Source: an uncultured Fidelibacterota bacterium | GTDB lineage: Bacteria > Fidelibacterota > Fidelibacteria > Fidelibacterales > Fidelibacteraceae | Assembly: GCA_937862595.1 (NCBI GenBank) | Contig: CALMFL010000255.1 | Location: 1-18,327, forward strand | Direction: 5' to 3' | DNA: 18,327 bases | Shown here: positions 1-6,313 of the stretch, piece by piece | Position numbering within the stretch: the stretch's first letter is position 1 | Layout of the letters: each line of letters begins with the position of its first letter | The notes under the pieces: model-generated | Databases searched by the model: none | What the model saw: the letters and a program-made list of their open reading frames with translations, nothing else | What the model was told of the DNA's origin: nothing | Position numbers and translations under genes: made by a program

Positions 1-454
1 CCTTGGTTTGTCCCAGAACCGGCATAAAATTCGTATCTCCGTTCCAGCGGGGAACAATATGCTGGTGCAGGTGCTCGGATATTCCCGCTCCCGCGGAAAT
101 GCCGAGATTGAATCCGATGTTGAATCCGTCCGGATGAAGCTTGCGGGTCAGGATGTCCACCACCATGGCGGTGACGTCCGCGATCTCGTGCCGTTCCTCC
201 GGACTCAGTTCGCCGTAATCGCTGAGGTGGCGGAAGGGAACGACCATCAAATGTCCGTTGTTGTACGGGAAACGGTTCATGATCACGAAAACGTGCGTCC
301 CGTAATAGAGGATCAGGTTCTCCTGGTCGCATTCTTCCCGGGGTTTGCAGCAAAAGATACATCCTTTGTCCTTTTCGTTCTTCGGGGCGCGGATGTATTC
401 CATGCGCCAGGGTGCCCAGAGATAGTCCATTCCATTGTTCTTTTTATGTTTCAT
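1..454 (-). CDS. HIT-family nucleotide hydrolase/transferase, 3' end cut by window edge
   Basis: Reading the minus strand from an ATG at 454 gives 151 residues without a stop to the window edge. The sequence shows the histidine-triad signature HLHQHIVPRW (H128, H130, H132). It also has an N-terminal CIFC pair (C32, C35) typical of zinc-binding HIT proteins, and the WAPWRMEYI segment common in the AP4A-phosphorylase/HIT branch. Family members bind nucleotides and cleave nucleoside-phosphoramidate or dinucleoside-polyphosphate bonds in the cytoplasm; the exact substrate cannot be read here. Usual length is about 160 residues, so only a short C-terminal piece is missing. A second possible start is Met9. 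There is no strong Shine-Dalgarno site, but a promoter-like element lies about 25 bp upstream. It is the last visible gene of its transcript. Confidence 0.92.
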   Translation of the reverse strand, partial: MKHKKNNGMDYLWAPWRMEYIRAPKNEKDKGCIFCCKPREECDQENLILYYGTHVFVIMNRFPYNNGHLMVVPFRHLSDYGELSPEERHEIADVTAMVVDILTRKLHPDGFNIGFNLGISAGAGISEHLHQHIVPRWNGDTNFMPVLGQTK

Positions 455-478
455 GCCGGTCACTCTTTAAATTTTTAC

Positions 479-509
479 CAAATGTATAACATTTTTTATG
501 ATCTGACAA
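479..509 (-). promoter_or_regulatory. Promoter of the HIT-family gene
   Basis: On the minus strand a -35 TTGTCA (504-509) is followed after 17 bp by TACATT (481-486), which reads on as TACATTTG (479-486). This matches the sigma70-type layout and also exactly matches the Bacteroidota -7 element TAnnTTTG. Predicted transcription would start near 474, about 20 nt before the ATG. Confidence 0.55.
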
Positions 510-560
510 CCATTTATCCCGCGCCCGTTCAATTCTGAGCCGGCTGTGTAAAATTTTGCC

Positions 561-593
561 GGAAATAAAAAAAGCCCCGAAAGGATCGGGGCT
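561..593 (-). terminator. Intrinsic terminator after rpmA
   Basis: A 7-bp GC-rich stem (573-579 with 587-593, AGCCCCG/CGGGGCT) with a 7-nt loop is followed on the minus strand by TTTTTTATTTCC. It sits 20 bp past the rpmA stop and ends the rplU-rpmA transcript. On the plus strand there is no T-run after the stem. Confidence 0.85.
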
Positions 594-613
594 GAATGAT
601 CTGTAAGACGTCT

Positions 614-865
614 TTATGCGGTGAGAATGTCCACCATTTTACGGCCGCGTTTCATATTGAACTGAACGGTGCCGTCGGCGGTCGCAAAGATCGTATCGTC
701 GCCGCCGATCCCGGTATTGTCCCCGGGGAAGAATTTCGTTCCGCGCTGACGTACGATGATCGTACCGGCTGTAACAAACTGACCGCCGTAACGCTTGACA
801 CCCAGGTATTTGGGGTTGCTGTCACGACCGTTGTTGGTGCTTCCTTGACCTTTTTTATGTGCCAT
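614..865 (-). CDS. rpmA: 50S ribosomal protein L27
   Basis: The 83-residue product begins MAHKKGQGSTNNGRDSNPKY and continues with GVKRYGGQ and IIVRQRGTKF, the classic bL27 pattern. Its flexible N-terminal tail reaches toward the peptidyl-transferase centre. Length is normal, and there is no Firmicutes-type cleavable N-terminal extension. The ATG lies 2 bp after the rplU stop and has a good ribosome binding site (AGGAATAG), so the two genes are co-transcribed in the near-universal rplU-rpmA order. Small oddity: the usual GGGST is GQGST. Confidence 0.98.
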   Translation of the reverse strand: MAHKKGQGSTNNGRDSNPKYLGVKRYGGQFVTAGTIIVRQRGTKFFPGDNTGIGGDDTIFATADGTVQFNMKRGRKMVDILTA

Positions 866-867
866 AT

Positions 868-1344
868 CTATTCCTTTTCCGTCTTTTCAACTGATTCAGC
901 TTTTTTCGGGGCCGCCTTTTTGGGGCTTGCGGGCTTTTCAGCCGCAGGCTTTGCCGCCTTGGGCGCTGCCGGTTTGGCTGCCTTTTCGGCTGCGGGCGTT
1001 GCTGTTTCAGCGGGTTTTTCGGCTTTTGCCTGACCCAGGGTGATGGAATCGACCTGAATGAGGGTGTAGCCCTGGCGGTGACCGCGTTTTACTTTATAGT
1101 CTTTTCTTTTCTTCTTTTTGAACACGATGATCTTTCTCTCGCGTGCGTGTTCAACAACATGGGCCGTTACGACGGCATTCTTGACAAAGGGCGTTCCGAT
1201 CTCAACCTTGCCTTCGTCATCGATCAGCATAACATTGGCGAATTCAAGCACGTCGTTCGCTTCCGCGTTTTGCAGCGGAATGCGCAAGTACTCTGAATTT
1301 GCCACTTTGAATTGTTTTCCACTTACTTCGACAATTGCATACAT
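868..1344 (-). CDS. rplU: 50S ribosomal protein L21 with a long Ala/Lys/Pro-rich C-terminal tail
   Basis: Residues 1-104 are a normal bL21: MYAIVEVSGKQFKV at the start, then FKKKKRKDYKVKRGHRQGYT near the end of the domain. L21 binds 23S rRNA in the large subunit. Residues about 105-158 form a low-complexity, disordered-looking tail of Ala, Lys, Pro and Glu with repeated AAKPA/PKKA units; the family normally ends near 103. I place the start at 1344 because MYAIV is the conserved N-terminus and an AGGAATAG ribosome binding site precedes it. The in-frame ATG at 1368 lacks such a site. It is first gene of the rplU-rpmA operon, with a good promoter about 45 bp upstream. Confidence 0.96.
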   Translation of the reverse strand: MYAIVEVSGKQFKVANSEYLRIPLQNAEANDVLEFANVMLIDDEGKVEIGTPFVKNAVVTAHVVEHARERKIIVFKKKKRKDYKVKRGHRQGYTLIQVDSITLGQAKAEKPAETATPAAEKAAKPAAPKAAKPAAEKPASPKKAAPKKAESVEKTEKE

Positions 1345-1388
1345 TCTATCTATTCCTATTCTTTTCATTAAGCGTCACAAATAGCCGA

Positions 1389-1419
1389 TAAATATATTTA
1401 CTAATAGTCTCACAGTCAA
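1389..1419 (-). promoter_or_regulatory. Promoter of rplU-rpmA
   Basis: On the minus strand a -35 TTGACT (1414-1419) is separated by exactly 17 bp from TATATT (1391-1396), which reads on as TATATTTA. Five of six bases match consensus in each hexamer. Expected start is near 1384, giving a leader of about 40 nt. A perfect 10-bp palindrome CGATATATCG (1421-1430) abuts the -35 on its upstream side. Confidence 0.75.
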
Positions 1420-1459
1420 GCGATATATCGAATAATTTCATGTTTTTTTATCGGGGAAG

Positions 1460-1487
1460 GCAAAAGCGGAGAACCCTGTCTCCGCTT
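1460..1487 (-). terminator. Probable terminator of the nfeD-qmcA-yjbQ operon
   Basis: A 9-bp perfect stem, AAGCGGAGA (1464-1472) with TCTCCGCTT (1479-1487), has a 6-nt loop and is followed on the minus strand by a short TTTTGCC tail. It lies about 35 bp after the yjbQ stop and before the rplU promoter. The T-run is short, so termination may be leaky or Rho-assisted. Confidence 0.5.
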
Positions 1488-1521
1488 CCGCTTCTGTTTT
1501 TGTCTGAAGATCACGGCCGTC

Positions 1522-1944
1522 TTATTCGCCGATCACCTTGACCAGCACCCGTTTCGGCCTTCTCCCGTCGAATTCTCCGTAGAAGATCTGTTCCCAGGGA
1601 CCGAAATCCAGACGGCCGTCCGTGACCGCGACCACCACTTCCCTGCCCATGATCTGCCGCTTATGGTGAGCGTCGCCGTTGTCTTCCCCGGTCCGGTTGT
1701 GCCGGTAACGCCGGGGGGACGGATCATAGGGCGCCAGCTCCTCCAGCCATTGCCGGTAGTCTTCATGCAGGCCCGGCTCGTCGTCGTTGATGAACACGGA
1801 GGCGGTGATGTGCATGGCGTTAACCAGACAGAGCCCTTCCCGGATCCCGGAGGTCCGGACGATCTCCTCGACGCGCGGGGTGATGTTCACGAACCCGAAA
1901 CGCTCCGGCACGGTGAAGGTCAGGTACTCGGTCTGTGATCTCAT
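1522..1944 (-). CDS. yjbQ: YjbQ/UPF0047 family protein
   Basis: The 140-residue product matches the YjbQ (UPF0047) family in length and motifs: NAMHITASVFINDDEPGL (H45, E56), EDNGDAHHKRQIMG (H93, H94) and FGPWEQIFYGEFDGRRPKR near the C-terminus. Family members form compact trimers with conserved His and Glu residues around a metal site. E. coli YjbQ has weak thiamine-phosphate synthase activity, which is the source of the 'secondary thiamine-phosphate synthase' label; the physiological role is not established. The ATG lies 3 bp after the qmcA stop with no clear Shine-Dalgarno site, so translation is probably coupled to qmcA. It is the last gene of the operon. Confidence 0.93.
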   Translation of the reverse strand: MRSQTEYLTFTVPERFGFVNITPRVEEIVRTSGIREGLCLVNAMHITASVFINDDEPGLHEDYRQWLEELAPYDPSPRRYRHNRTGEDNGDAHHKRQIMGREVVVAVTDGRLDFGPWEQIFYGEFDGRRPKRVLVKVIGE

Positions 1945-1947
1945 GAT

Positions 1948-2898
1948 CTATTTTGCGGCCGGCTTAACGATATTCGCCTTGACGGACTTTGCGCCTTCCA
2001 GGACCTTTGTGATCGTCGCGACGACCCCGCCGATATCGGTCAGGTTGGCCGGCAGGATCATGGTGTTGTTCTCTTTGGCCAGTTTGCCGAATTCGGTCAG
2101 ATACTGTTCCGCAACGCGAAGGTTGACCGCCTCGGCGCCGCCCTTTTCATTGATGACCTTTGCGATCTCTTTCAATCCCATGGCGGTCGCAACGGCGACT
2201 TTTTCGATCTCGGCCGCACGGCCTTCCGCCTCGTTGATCCGGCGCTGTTTTTCACCCTCGGACCTCGCAATCAGTTCCTGCTTGTCGCCGTCCGCACGGT
2301 TGATCTTGGCCTGCTTGTCTCCCTCGGATTCCGCGATGAGGGCGCGCTTTTCACGTTCGGCGCGCATCTGTTTTTCCATGGCGTCCTTGATGCTCTGCGG
2401 CGGCGTGATGTTCTTGACCTCGTAACGGGTCACCTTGACGCCCCAGGGATCGGAAGCCTTGTCGACCGCATCCACGATGGAGATATTGATCGTTTCGCGT
2501 TCCTCGAACGACTTATCCAGCTCCATCCGGCCGATCACGCTACGCATGGTGGTCTGGGCAAGCTGGGTCGCGGCGAACTGATAATTGTCGATGCCGTAGG
2601 AGGCCTTCACCGGATCCATCACCTGCAGGTAAAGGATGCCGTCGACTTCCACGGAAATGTTGTCCCGGGTGATACAGGTTTGCGAGACCACGTCCAGCGC
2701 CTGTTCCTTCAGGGTATGCTTATAGGAAACCCGGTCGACCATGGGGACCAGAACGTGGAACCCGGCCGTCAGGGTCTTTTTGTATTTCCCGAGCCGCTCG
2801 ACGATAAAGGCGGATTTTTGCGGCACGACTCTGATATATTTGGCGAGGATCACGAACGCCAATATGATCAGACCTATCCAGATAATGGTTCCAATCAT
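1948..2898 (-). CDS. qmcA: SPFH/stomatin-like membrane protein (QmcA/paraslipin type)
   Basis: This 316-residue protein has one N-terminal membrane segment (residues about 3-20). An SPFH (band 7) domain follows, with VVPQKSAFIVERLGKY and PMVDRVSYK near its start. After it comes a charged, repetitive region around residues 180-235 with ALIAESEGDKQ, ELIARSEGEKQ and INEAEGRAAEIEKVA, predicted to be coiled coil. This is the hallmark of the QmcA/SLP-2 branch, which forms large ring oligomers in membranes and partners with NfeD proteins. The start at 2898 has a strong AAAGGAGT site. The nfeD stop is only 12 bp upstream, supporting a functional pair. Confidence 0.95.
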   Translation of the reverse strand: MIGTIIWIGLIILAFVILAKYIRVVPQKSAFIVERLGKYKKTLTAGFHVLVPMVDRVSYKHTLKEQALDVVSQTCITRDNISVEVDGILYLQVMDPVKASYGIDNYQFAATQLAQTTMRSVIGRMELDKSFEERETINISIVDAVDKASDPWGVKVTRYEVKNITPPQSIKDAMEKQMRAEREKRALIAESEGDKQAKINRADGDKQELIARSEGEKQRRINEAEGRAAEIEKVAVATAMGLKEIAKVINEKGGAEAVNLRVAEQYLTEFGKLAKENNTMILPANLTDIGGVVATITKVLEGAKSVKANIVKPAAK

Positions 2899-2910
2899 GT
2901 TTCTACTCCT

Positions 2911-3351
2911 TTAGTTGATGGGTTTAACCTTTAACTTAATGCTGTCTTTCCCGGTGATGACCACGGAGGCGCCTTCGGGAATATCCTCGTCGGCATACGC
3001 CTCCCAGGATACGCCGCGGTACAGGATCTTTCCTTCGCCGTTCGCAATGGCCTTCTCCACGACGGCCTTGCGGCCGATATAATCATCCACGCCCTCGCTC
3101 TCGGCGCCTTCCTGGTCGCTGAAAAAGCGTTTCTTCAGCTGTCTGCGGAGCAAGATCAGGGCCGCGATGGACAGGACCGTGAAGGACATCAGCTGCACCC
3201 AGACCGCCATGCCGGGGAAGATCCACACCAGAATGGCGGTGATCCAGGCCCCCGCCCCGAAGAAGACGACGATCAGGCCCGGAATAACGAATTCCAGAAG
3301 CGCCATGACCAGCCCGACGATGAACCAGATAAGAATCGGTGAGAATTCCAT
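2911..3351 (-). CDS. NfeD-family membrane protein (short form)
   Basis: The 146-residue product has three hydrophobic segments in its first about 70 residues (ILIWFIVGLVMALLEFVIPG, then a glycine-rich segment and a third helix). After a basic stretch (RRQLKKRFF) comes a soluble beta-rich C-terminus (about 90-146) with DYIGRKAVVEKAI, GEGKILYRGVSWEAYAD and VVITGKDSIKLKVKPI, the OB-fold NfeD domain. The N-terminal ClpP-like protease of long NfeD proteins is absent. NfeD proteins act with SPFH proteins in membrane organisation or quality control. The ATG has an AAGGAG site. It is first gene of nfeD-qmcA-yjbQ; no convincing promoter is visible between it and the terminator at 3375-3409. Confidence 0.94.
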   Translation of the reverse strand: MEFSPILIWFIVGLVMALLEFVIPGLIVVFFGAGAWITAILVWIFPGMAVWVQLMSFTVLSIAALILLRRQLKKRFFSDQEGAESEGVDDYIGRKAVVEKAIANGEGKILYRGVSWEAYADEDIPEGASVVITGKDSIKLKVKPIN

Positions 3352-3374
3352 GTCTTACTCCTTTTCAAAATTTA

Positions 3375-3409
3375 ACGATAAAAAAAAGCGCGGATGTTTC
3401 GCGCTTTTT
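3375..3409 (-). terminator. Strong intrinsic terminator after the ytfJ-like gene
   Basis: A stem of AAAAAGCGCG (3383-3392) and CGCGCTTTTT (3400-3409) with a 7-nt loop is followed on the minus strand by TTTTTTTTATCG. It lies 11 bp past the stop of the ytfJ-like gene. The A-run on the other side means it could also work on the plus strand. Confidence 0.85.
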
Positions 3410-3420
3410 CTAAACCTTTT

Positions 3421-3948
3421 TTAAAGATTCGCTTTAATGGTCTTTATGTAGTCGGCAACGTCCTCTTCGCTCATTTTTCCGTCCTTGCGATAGACGAGTA
3501 CGCCGTTCTTGTTGAATACCAGGGTGCAATAGGTATTGTCGGTCAGACCCCAGGTGTTGACGAAAACACTGTTCATGTCTTTAAGGTACAGCGTGTCGGG
3601 GTATTTCTTCTGCTTCCCGTTCAGGACCATGGTGACGGCAAAGGCGGGAAGTTTGGTTGCATCGTAATTGATCACGGCGACCGTTTTCAGAAGGTCCTTG
3701 GAAATGTCTTCCGCATCCAGGGTTTCCTCGGCAAGCGTATTCATGTCCGATTCGTCCGGATCCACGTAGAACAGGCACCAGGCGGTGGTGTTGAGTTCGC
3801 TGCTGGACCAGGGCGTCTTGTCCAGACGGCCGCCGTCCTTTCCGGAGATCTCCAGTTTCACCGGCTTTTCGCCGACAACGATACCTTCCGCGAAGGCAAA
3901 TCCCGCGAACAAGGCAAGAACAGTTAACACGATCAAGAGCTTCTTCAT
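3421..3948 (-). CDS. ytfJ: Secreted YtfJ-family protein (thioredoxin-like fold, no CxxC)
   Basis: The 175-residue product starts with a signal peptide, MKKLLIVLTVLALFAGFAFA, with likely cleavage after AFA at residue 20, so it acts in the periplasm. The rest resembles E. coli/Salmonella YtfJ along its length: an early strand (residues 58-62), TVAVINYDAT, KYPDTLYLKDMNSVFVNTWG, then TLVFNKNGVLVYRKDGKMSEEDV. YtfJ has a thioredoxin-like fold but no known reaction; here only two separate cysteines (C58, C141) occur, with no CxxC. I place the start at 3948 because AGGAGGG lies 6 bp upstream and the signal peptide begins there; an upstream in-frame ATG at 3981 lacks such a site. It is a single-gene transcript with its own promoter and strong terminator. 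Confidence 0.82.
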   Translation of the reverse strand: MKKLLIVLTVLALFAGFAFAEGIVVGEKPVKLEISGKDGGRLDKTPWSSSELNTTAWCLFYVDPDESDMNTLAEETLDAEDISKDLLKTVAVINYDATKLPAFAVTMVLNGKQKKYPDTLYLKDMNSVFVNTWGLTDNTYCTLVFNKNGVLVYRKDGKMSEEDVADYIKTIKANL

Positions 3949-3978
3949 TTTTACCCTCCTATGAGTAGTTATGTGTTC

Positions 3979-4010
3979 CAAAAATATATGACTTTTTTTA
4001 TGCTTTCCAA
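3979..4010 (-). promoter_or_regulatory. Promoter of the ytfJ-like gene
   Basis: On the minus strand TTGGAA (4005-4010) precedes TATATT (3983-3988) by 16 bp. The same stretch contains TATTTTTG (3979-3986), an exact TAnnTTTG match 18 bp from the -35. The strong ribosome binding site of the gene lies about 20 bp downstream. Confidence 0.5.
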
Positions 4011-4024
4011 ACAGTATTTCTTTT

Positions 4025-4054
4025 ACCTCTCAACATGCCGGGAGAGGTATTTTT
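4025..4054 (+). other. Hairpin with T-run in the ytfJ/PHP divergent region
   Basis: ACCTCTC (4025-4031) pairs with GAGAGGT (4042-4048) across a 10-nt loop, followed on the plus strand by ATTTTTAG. It looks like a weak intrinsic terminator, but no plus-strand gene lies upstream. It may insulate the PHP gene or act in its leader. Confidence 0.35.
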
Positions 4055-4092
4055 AGTTTGTTTCTCAGGGCATTTCAATTATCTTAGGGCTT

Positions 4093-4980
4093 ATGACAAT
4101 CATGTTCCCCAAAATGACCGCCGCCTCCTCCGTCCCGGCCTCCGCCATCGTTGCCGACCTGCATATTCACTCCACGGCGTCCGACGGCGAGTATTCCCCG
4201 GCCCGGATCGCGGCGATGCTCGACAAGGAACATATTCAGGCCGCCGCCCTCGCGGATCACGACAGCTTTGAAGGATTTCAAGAATTCAGGAATGCTTTTC
4301 ACGGGGTTTCTGTTCCCGCGGTTGAACTTTCGGTCGAATACGAGCATACCGGACTGCATCTTCTTGCCTACGGCTTCGATCCGGAGGACAAAGCGTTTAT
4401 CAGCTGTCTGGAACATTTTCAGAAGGTCCGCTACGAGCGGATAGGAAAAATGTGCGAGCGTCTTTGCGGCATGGGGGTCGCCGTCACGCTGGAAGATGTA
4501 AAAAAGAATTGCCCCCCCTCCACGACCCTCGGACGTCCGCACATCGCGCGCGCCCTGATCGCGTCGGGTCATGTCAAGTCCTTTAATGCGGCCTTCGAAA
4601 AATATCTCGGGGACGGGAAGCCCGCCTACGTGCCCAAGGCGCGGCTTGATTTTTATGAAGCCCTGGACCTCATCCGGGCATCGGGAGGCGTGAGCATCCT
4701 GGCGCATCCGGGACTGTATCACCTCGAACTTGCCTTCGATGTGCTGAAAAAACTGCCCGTGGACGGGTTCGAAGCCTATCACCCGAACCATTCGCGCTCC
4801 TTTTCCCGCGTACTGATGGATCACTGCACGCGGCACGGCCTGCCGTACACCGGAGGGTCGGATTTCCATGACCTCCGGAGAAACAAGGCCAACGTGATCG
4901 GCAAATGGGGATTGACAAGCCCCGAGTGGGAAACGGTGAGATCGTATTTTAATGCCAATTGCGCCTACCGGATCGGATAA
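4093..4980 (+). CDS. PHP-domain phosphoesterase (TrpH/YciV/RNase AM-like)
   Basis: A complete set of PHP metal ligands is visible in the 295 residues: DLHIHSTASDG (H24, H26, D31), LADHDSF (D55, H56, D57), PAVELS (E78), LHLLAYG (H89), GRPHIAR (H150), LAHPG (H205) and GGSDFHD (D257, H259). This is the YciV/TrpH-type family, which binds three metals and hydrolyses phosphoesters. Known members act on 3',5'-nucleoside bisphosphates or as 5'-3' exoribonucleases that trim short RNA ends; the substrate here is not proven. Length is normal. The start is uncertain: ATGs at 4093, 4102 and 4114 are all possible, with only a poorly spaced AGGG nearby, and homology begins around residue 19. It is divergent from ytfJ and convergent with the AI-2E-family gene, 6 bp apart. 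Confidence 0.9.
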   Translation: MTIMFPKMTAASSVPASAIVADLHIHSTASDGEYSPARIAAMLDKEHIQAAALADHDSFEGFQEFRNAFHGVSVPAVELSVEYEHTGLHLLAYGFDPEDKAFISCLEHFQKVRYERIGKMCERLCGMGVAVTLEDVKKNCPPSTTLGRPHIARALIASGHVKSFNAAFEKYLGDGKPAYVPKARLDFYEALDLIRASGGVSILAHPGLYHLELAFDVLKKLPVDGFEAYHPNHSRSFSRVLMDHCTRHGLPYTGGSDFHDLRRNKANVIGKWGLTSPEWETVRSYFNANCAYRIG

Positions 4981-4986
4981 GCCGCC

Positions 4987-6060
4987 TTAGGGAGTGTCCG
5001 TCGGCAGGGTTTCCCCCATGATCGCGCGAAGCGCATAGAATCCGCCGGTATATTGCAGGATCAGCCCCAGGATCGACTGCAGGGGCACGCAAATGATCAT
5101 GCCGATCGGACCCCACAGCCAGTGCCAGAAAAACAATGAAACAATAATAAACAAGGGCGAGAGTTTCAGCCCCTGCCCCAGCCAGCGCGGGTCCAGAACA
5201 TTTCCGAAGAGGAACTGACTGGAGATCAGCAAGGTTGAGACCAGGAGGAAATTGCCGTTCAGTCCGTATTGCAGCAGGAAGATCAGCATGGGGAACAGGG
5301 TGGCGATAATGGACCCGATGCTCGGGATGAAGTTGAGCAGAAAGGTGATCATTCCGATTATGATGATAAAATCAAGCTTGAAAAACGAGGCGATGATCAT
5401 CGCCGATACGGCGGTCCCGAAACTGATGATCGTCTTCCGGGTGATATAGGTCTGGATCTTCTTCTGGATCTCGGGAATGATCTCCGGACGGTTCTGTCCC
5501 TTGAAGTTCAGGATCAGCGCCGCGAGGCGTTCTTCCAGCTTTTTCCGCTCGGCGATAATGAACAGCAGGATCAGGATCATCAGGATCAGCGAAACGATAA
5601 AATCCAGGAAGCTCCCCATCGTGGACGTGATGAAGGACTGAAGGGAAATGCGGTTCGCCAGTTCGAACCAGTTCACCTTGCTTCTGAAGAAGTACTGCGC
5701 ATCCTCCATGGGGATCTTGAATTGCGACAGCACGTTCTGGAATGTCAGCACCAGCTTATCCTGGTATTTCGGGAATTCGCCGGCGAACGAGGAGATGCTT
5801 GCGAAGACCAGGGTGCCGATCAGGAAAAGTACGACACTGACGATCACCAGCAATAAAAGGATAATGACAAAGTTCGGAACGCGTTTCTTTGTCAGGAAAC
5901 TGATCATGGGAGAAAACATGAACGCAAAGAAAACCGCAAGGATAAGCGGAATAAAGATGTTGCGGAGTTCTTTTAAAAAGTAGACCGAGATGCACGCGGC
6001 GATCAGGATCACCAGATGCCGCAGATGCCGCCGTATTTTTTCATTCGCCAGTTTTTCCAT
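4987..6060 (-). CDS. AI-2E/PerM-family membrane protein
   Basis: The 357-residue product has about eight hydrophobic segments. A pair sits near the N-terminus (around 16-30 and 33-55), one at 62-92, and one near 150-170. The C-terminal block contains the family signature LLNFIPSIGSIIATLFP, the LFGNVLDPRWLGQGLKLSP segment and FFWHWLWGPIGMIICVPL. These define the AI-2E (PerM, YdiK, TqsA) family. Members have been linked to AI-2 export and to sodium/proton exchange, so the substrate cannot be assigned. The soluble loop after the third helix (about 92-148) is typical. The ATG at 6060 is preceded by AGGTGAG. No terminator is seen between its stop and the convergent PHP gene. Confidence 0.93.
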   Translation of the reverse strand: MEKLANEKIRRHLRHLVILIAACISVYFLKELRNIFIPLILAVFFAFMFSPMISFLTKKRVPNFVIILLLLVIVSVVLFLIGTLVFASISSFAGEFPKYQDKLVLTFQNVLSQFKIPMEDAQYFFRSKVNWFELANRISLQSFITSTMGSFLDFIVSLILMILILLFIIAERKKLEERLAALILNFKGQNRPEIIPEIQKKIQTYITRKTIISFGTAVSAMIIASFFKLDFIIIIGMITFLLNFIPSIGSIIATLFPMLIFLLQYGLNGNFLLVSTLLISSQFLFGNVLDPRWLGQGLKLSPLFIIVSLFFWHWLWGPIGMIICVPLQSILGLILQYTGGFYALRAIMGETLPTDTP

Positions 6061-6083
6061 TTCTCACCTGTGTTGCGTATCAA

Positions 6084-6111
6084 AGTTTATCATTTCTGAC
6101 CATTTTTACAA
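6084..6111 (-). promoter_or_regulatory. Promoter of the AI-2E-family gene
   Basis: On the minus strand TTGTAA (6106-6111) precedes TAAACT (6084-6089) by 16 bp. TGA just before the hexamer gives an extended -10 look, and TTTG follows as in the other promoters here. Start would be near 6077, about 17 nt before the ATG. Confidence 0.45.
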
Positions 6112-6246
6112 GTTTATTCTTACGGCCGGCGCGAATTTTTGTTCACTTGCACAATCCTCCCCCTTTCTCTGCAATTCCGAACTTTTATCATCATATTTTC
6201 GTGTTCCTTAACGGTTATTTCGCAATTTATATAATTGGTTTAAAGA

Positions 6247-6277
6247 TTGACACACATCAATTTATTTCGTAAATTTA
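6247..6277 (+). promoter_or_regulatory. Promoter of the seven-gene plus-strand operon
   Basis: A consensus -35 TTGACA (6247-6252) is followed after 17 bp by TAAATT (6270-6275), reading on as TAAATTTA. It lies about 37 bp before the ATG of the glycogen-synthase-like gene. The rest of the divergent region (6112-6246) is AT-rich and shows no further feature I can support. Confidence 0.65.
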
Positions 6278-6313
6278 CATTAATGTTTACTGCATTAAAA
6301 CCAAGAAAAAGGT

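Noticed and set aside
596..1033. Hydrophobic, Ala/Gly/Phe-rich plus-strand frame
   Set aside because: It is the antisense of rpmA and the rplU tail; the Lys/Ala-rich tail gives Phe/Ala-rich codons on the other strand.
903..1035. CRISPR-like or tandem repeat
   Set aside because: The repetition comes from low-complexity Ala/Lys/Pro codons in the L21 tail; units are short, imperfect and without spacers.
3367..3374. TAAATTTT as -10 of the nfeD operon
   Set aside because: No -35 is present, and the start would fall on or after the ribosome binding site.
4084..4869. 261-residue open frame on the minus strand
   Set aside because: It is antisense to the PHP gene, which carries a full set of metal ligands.
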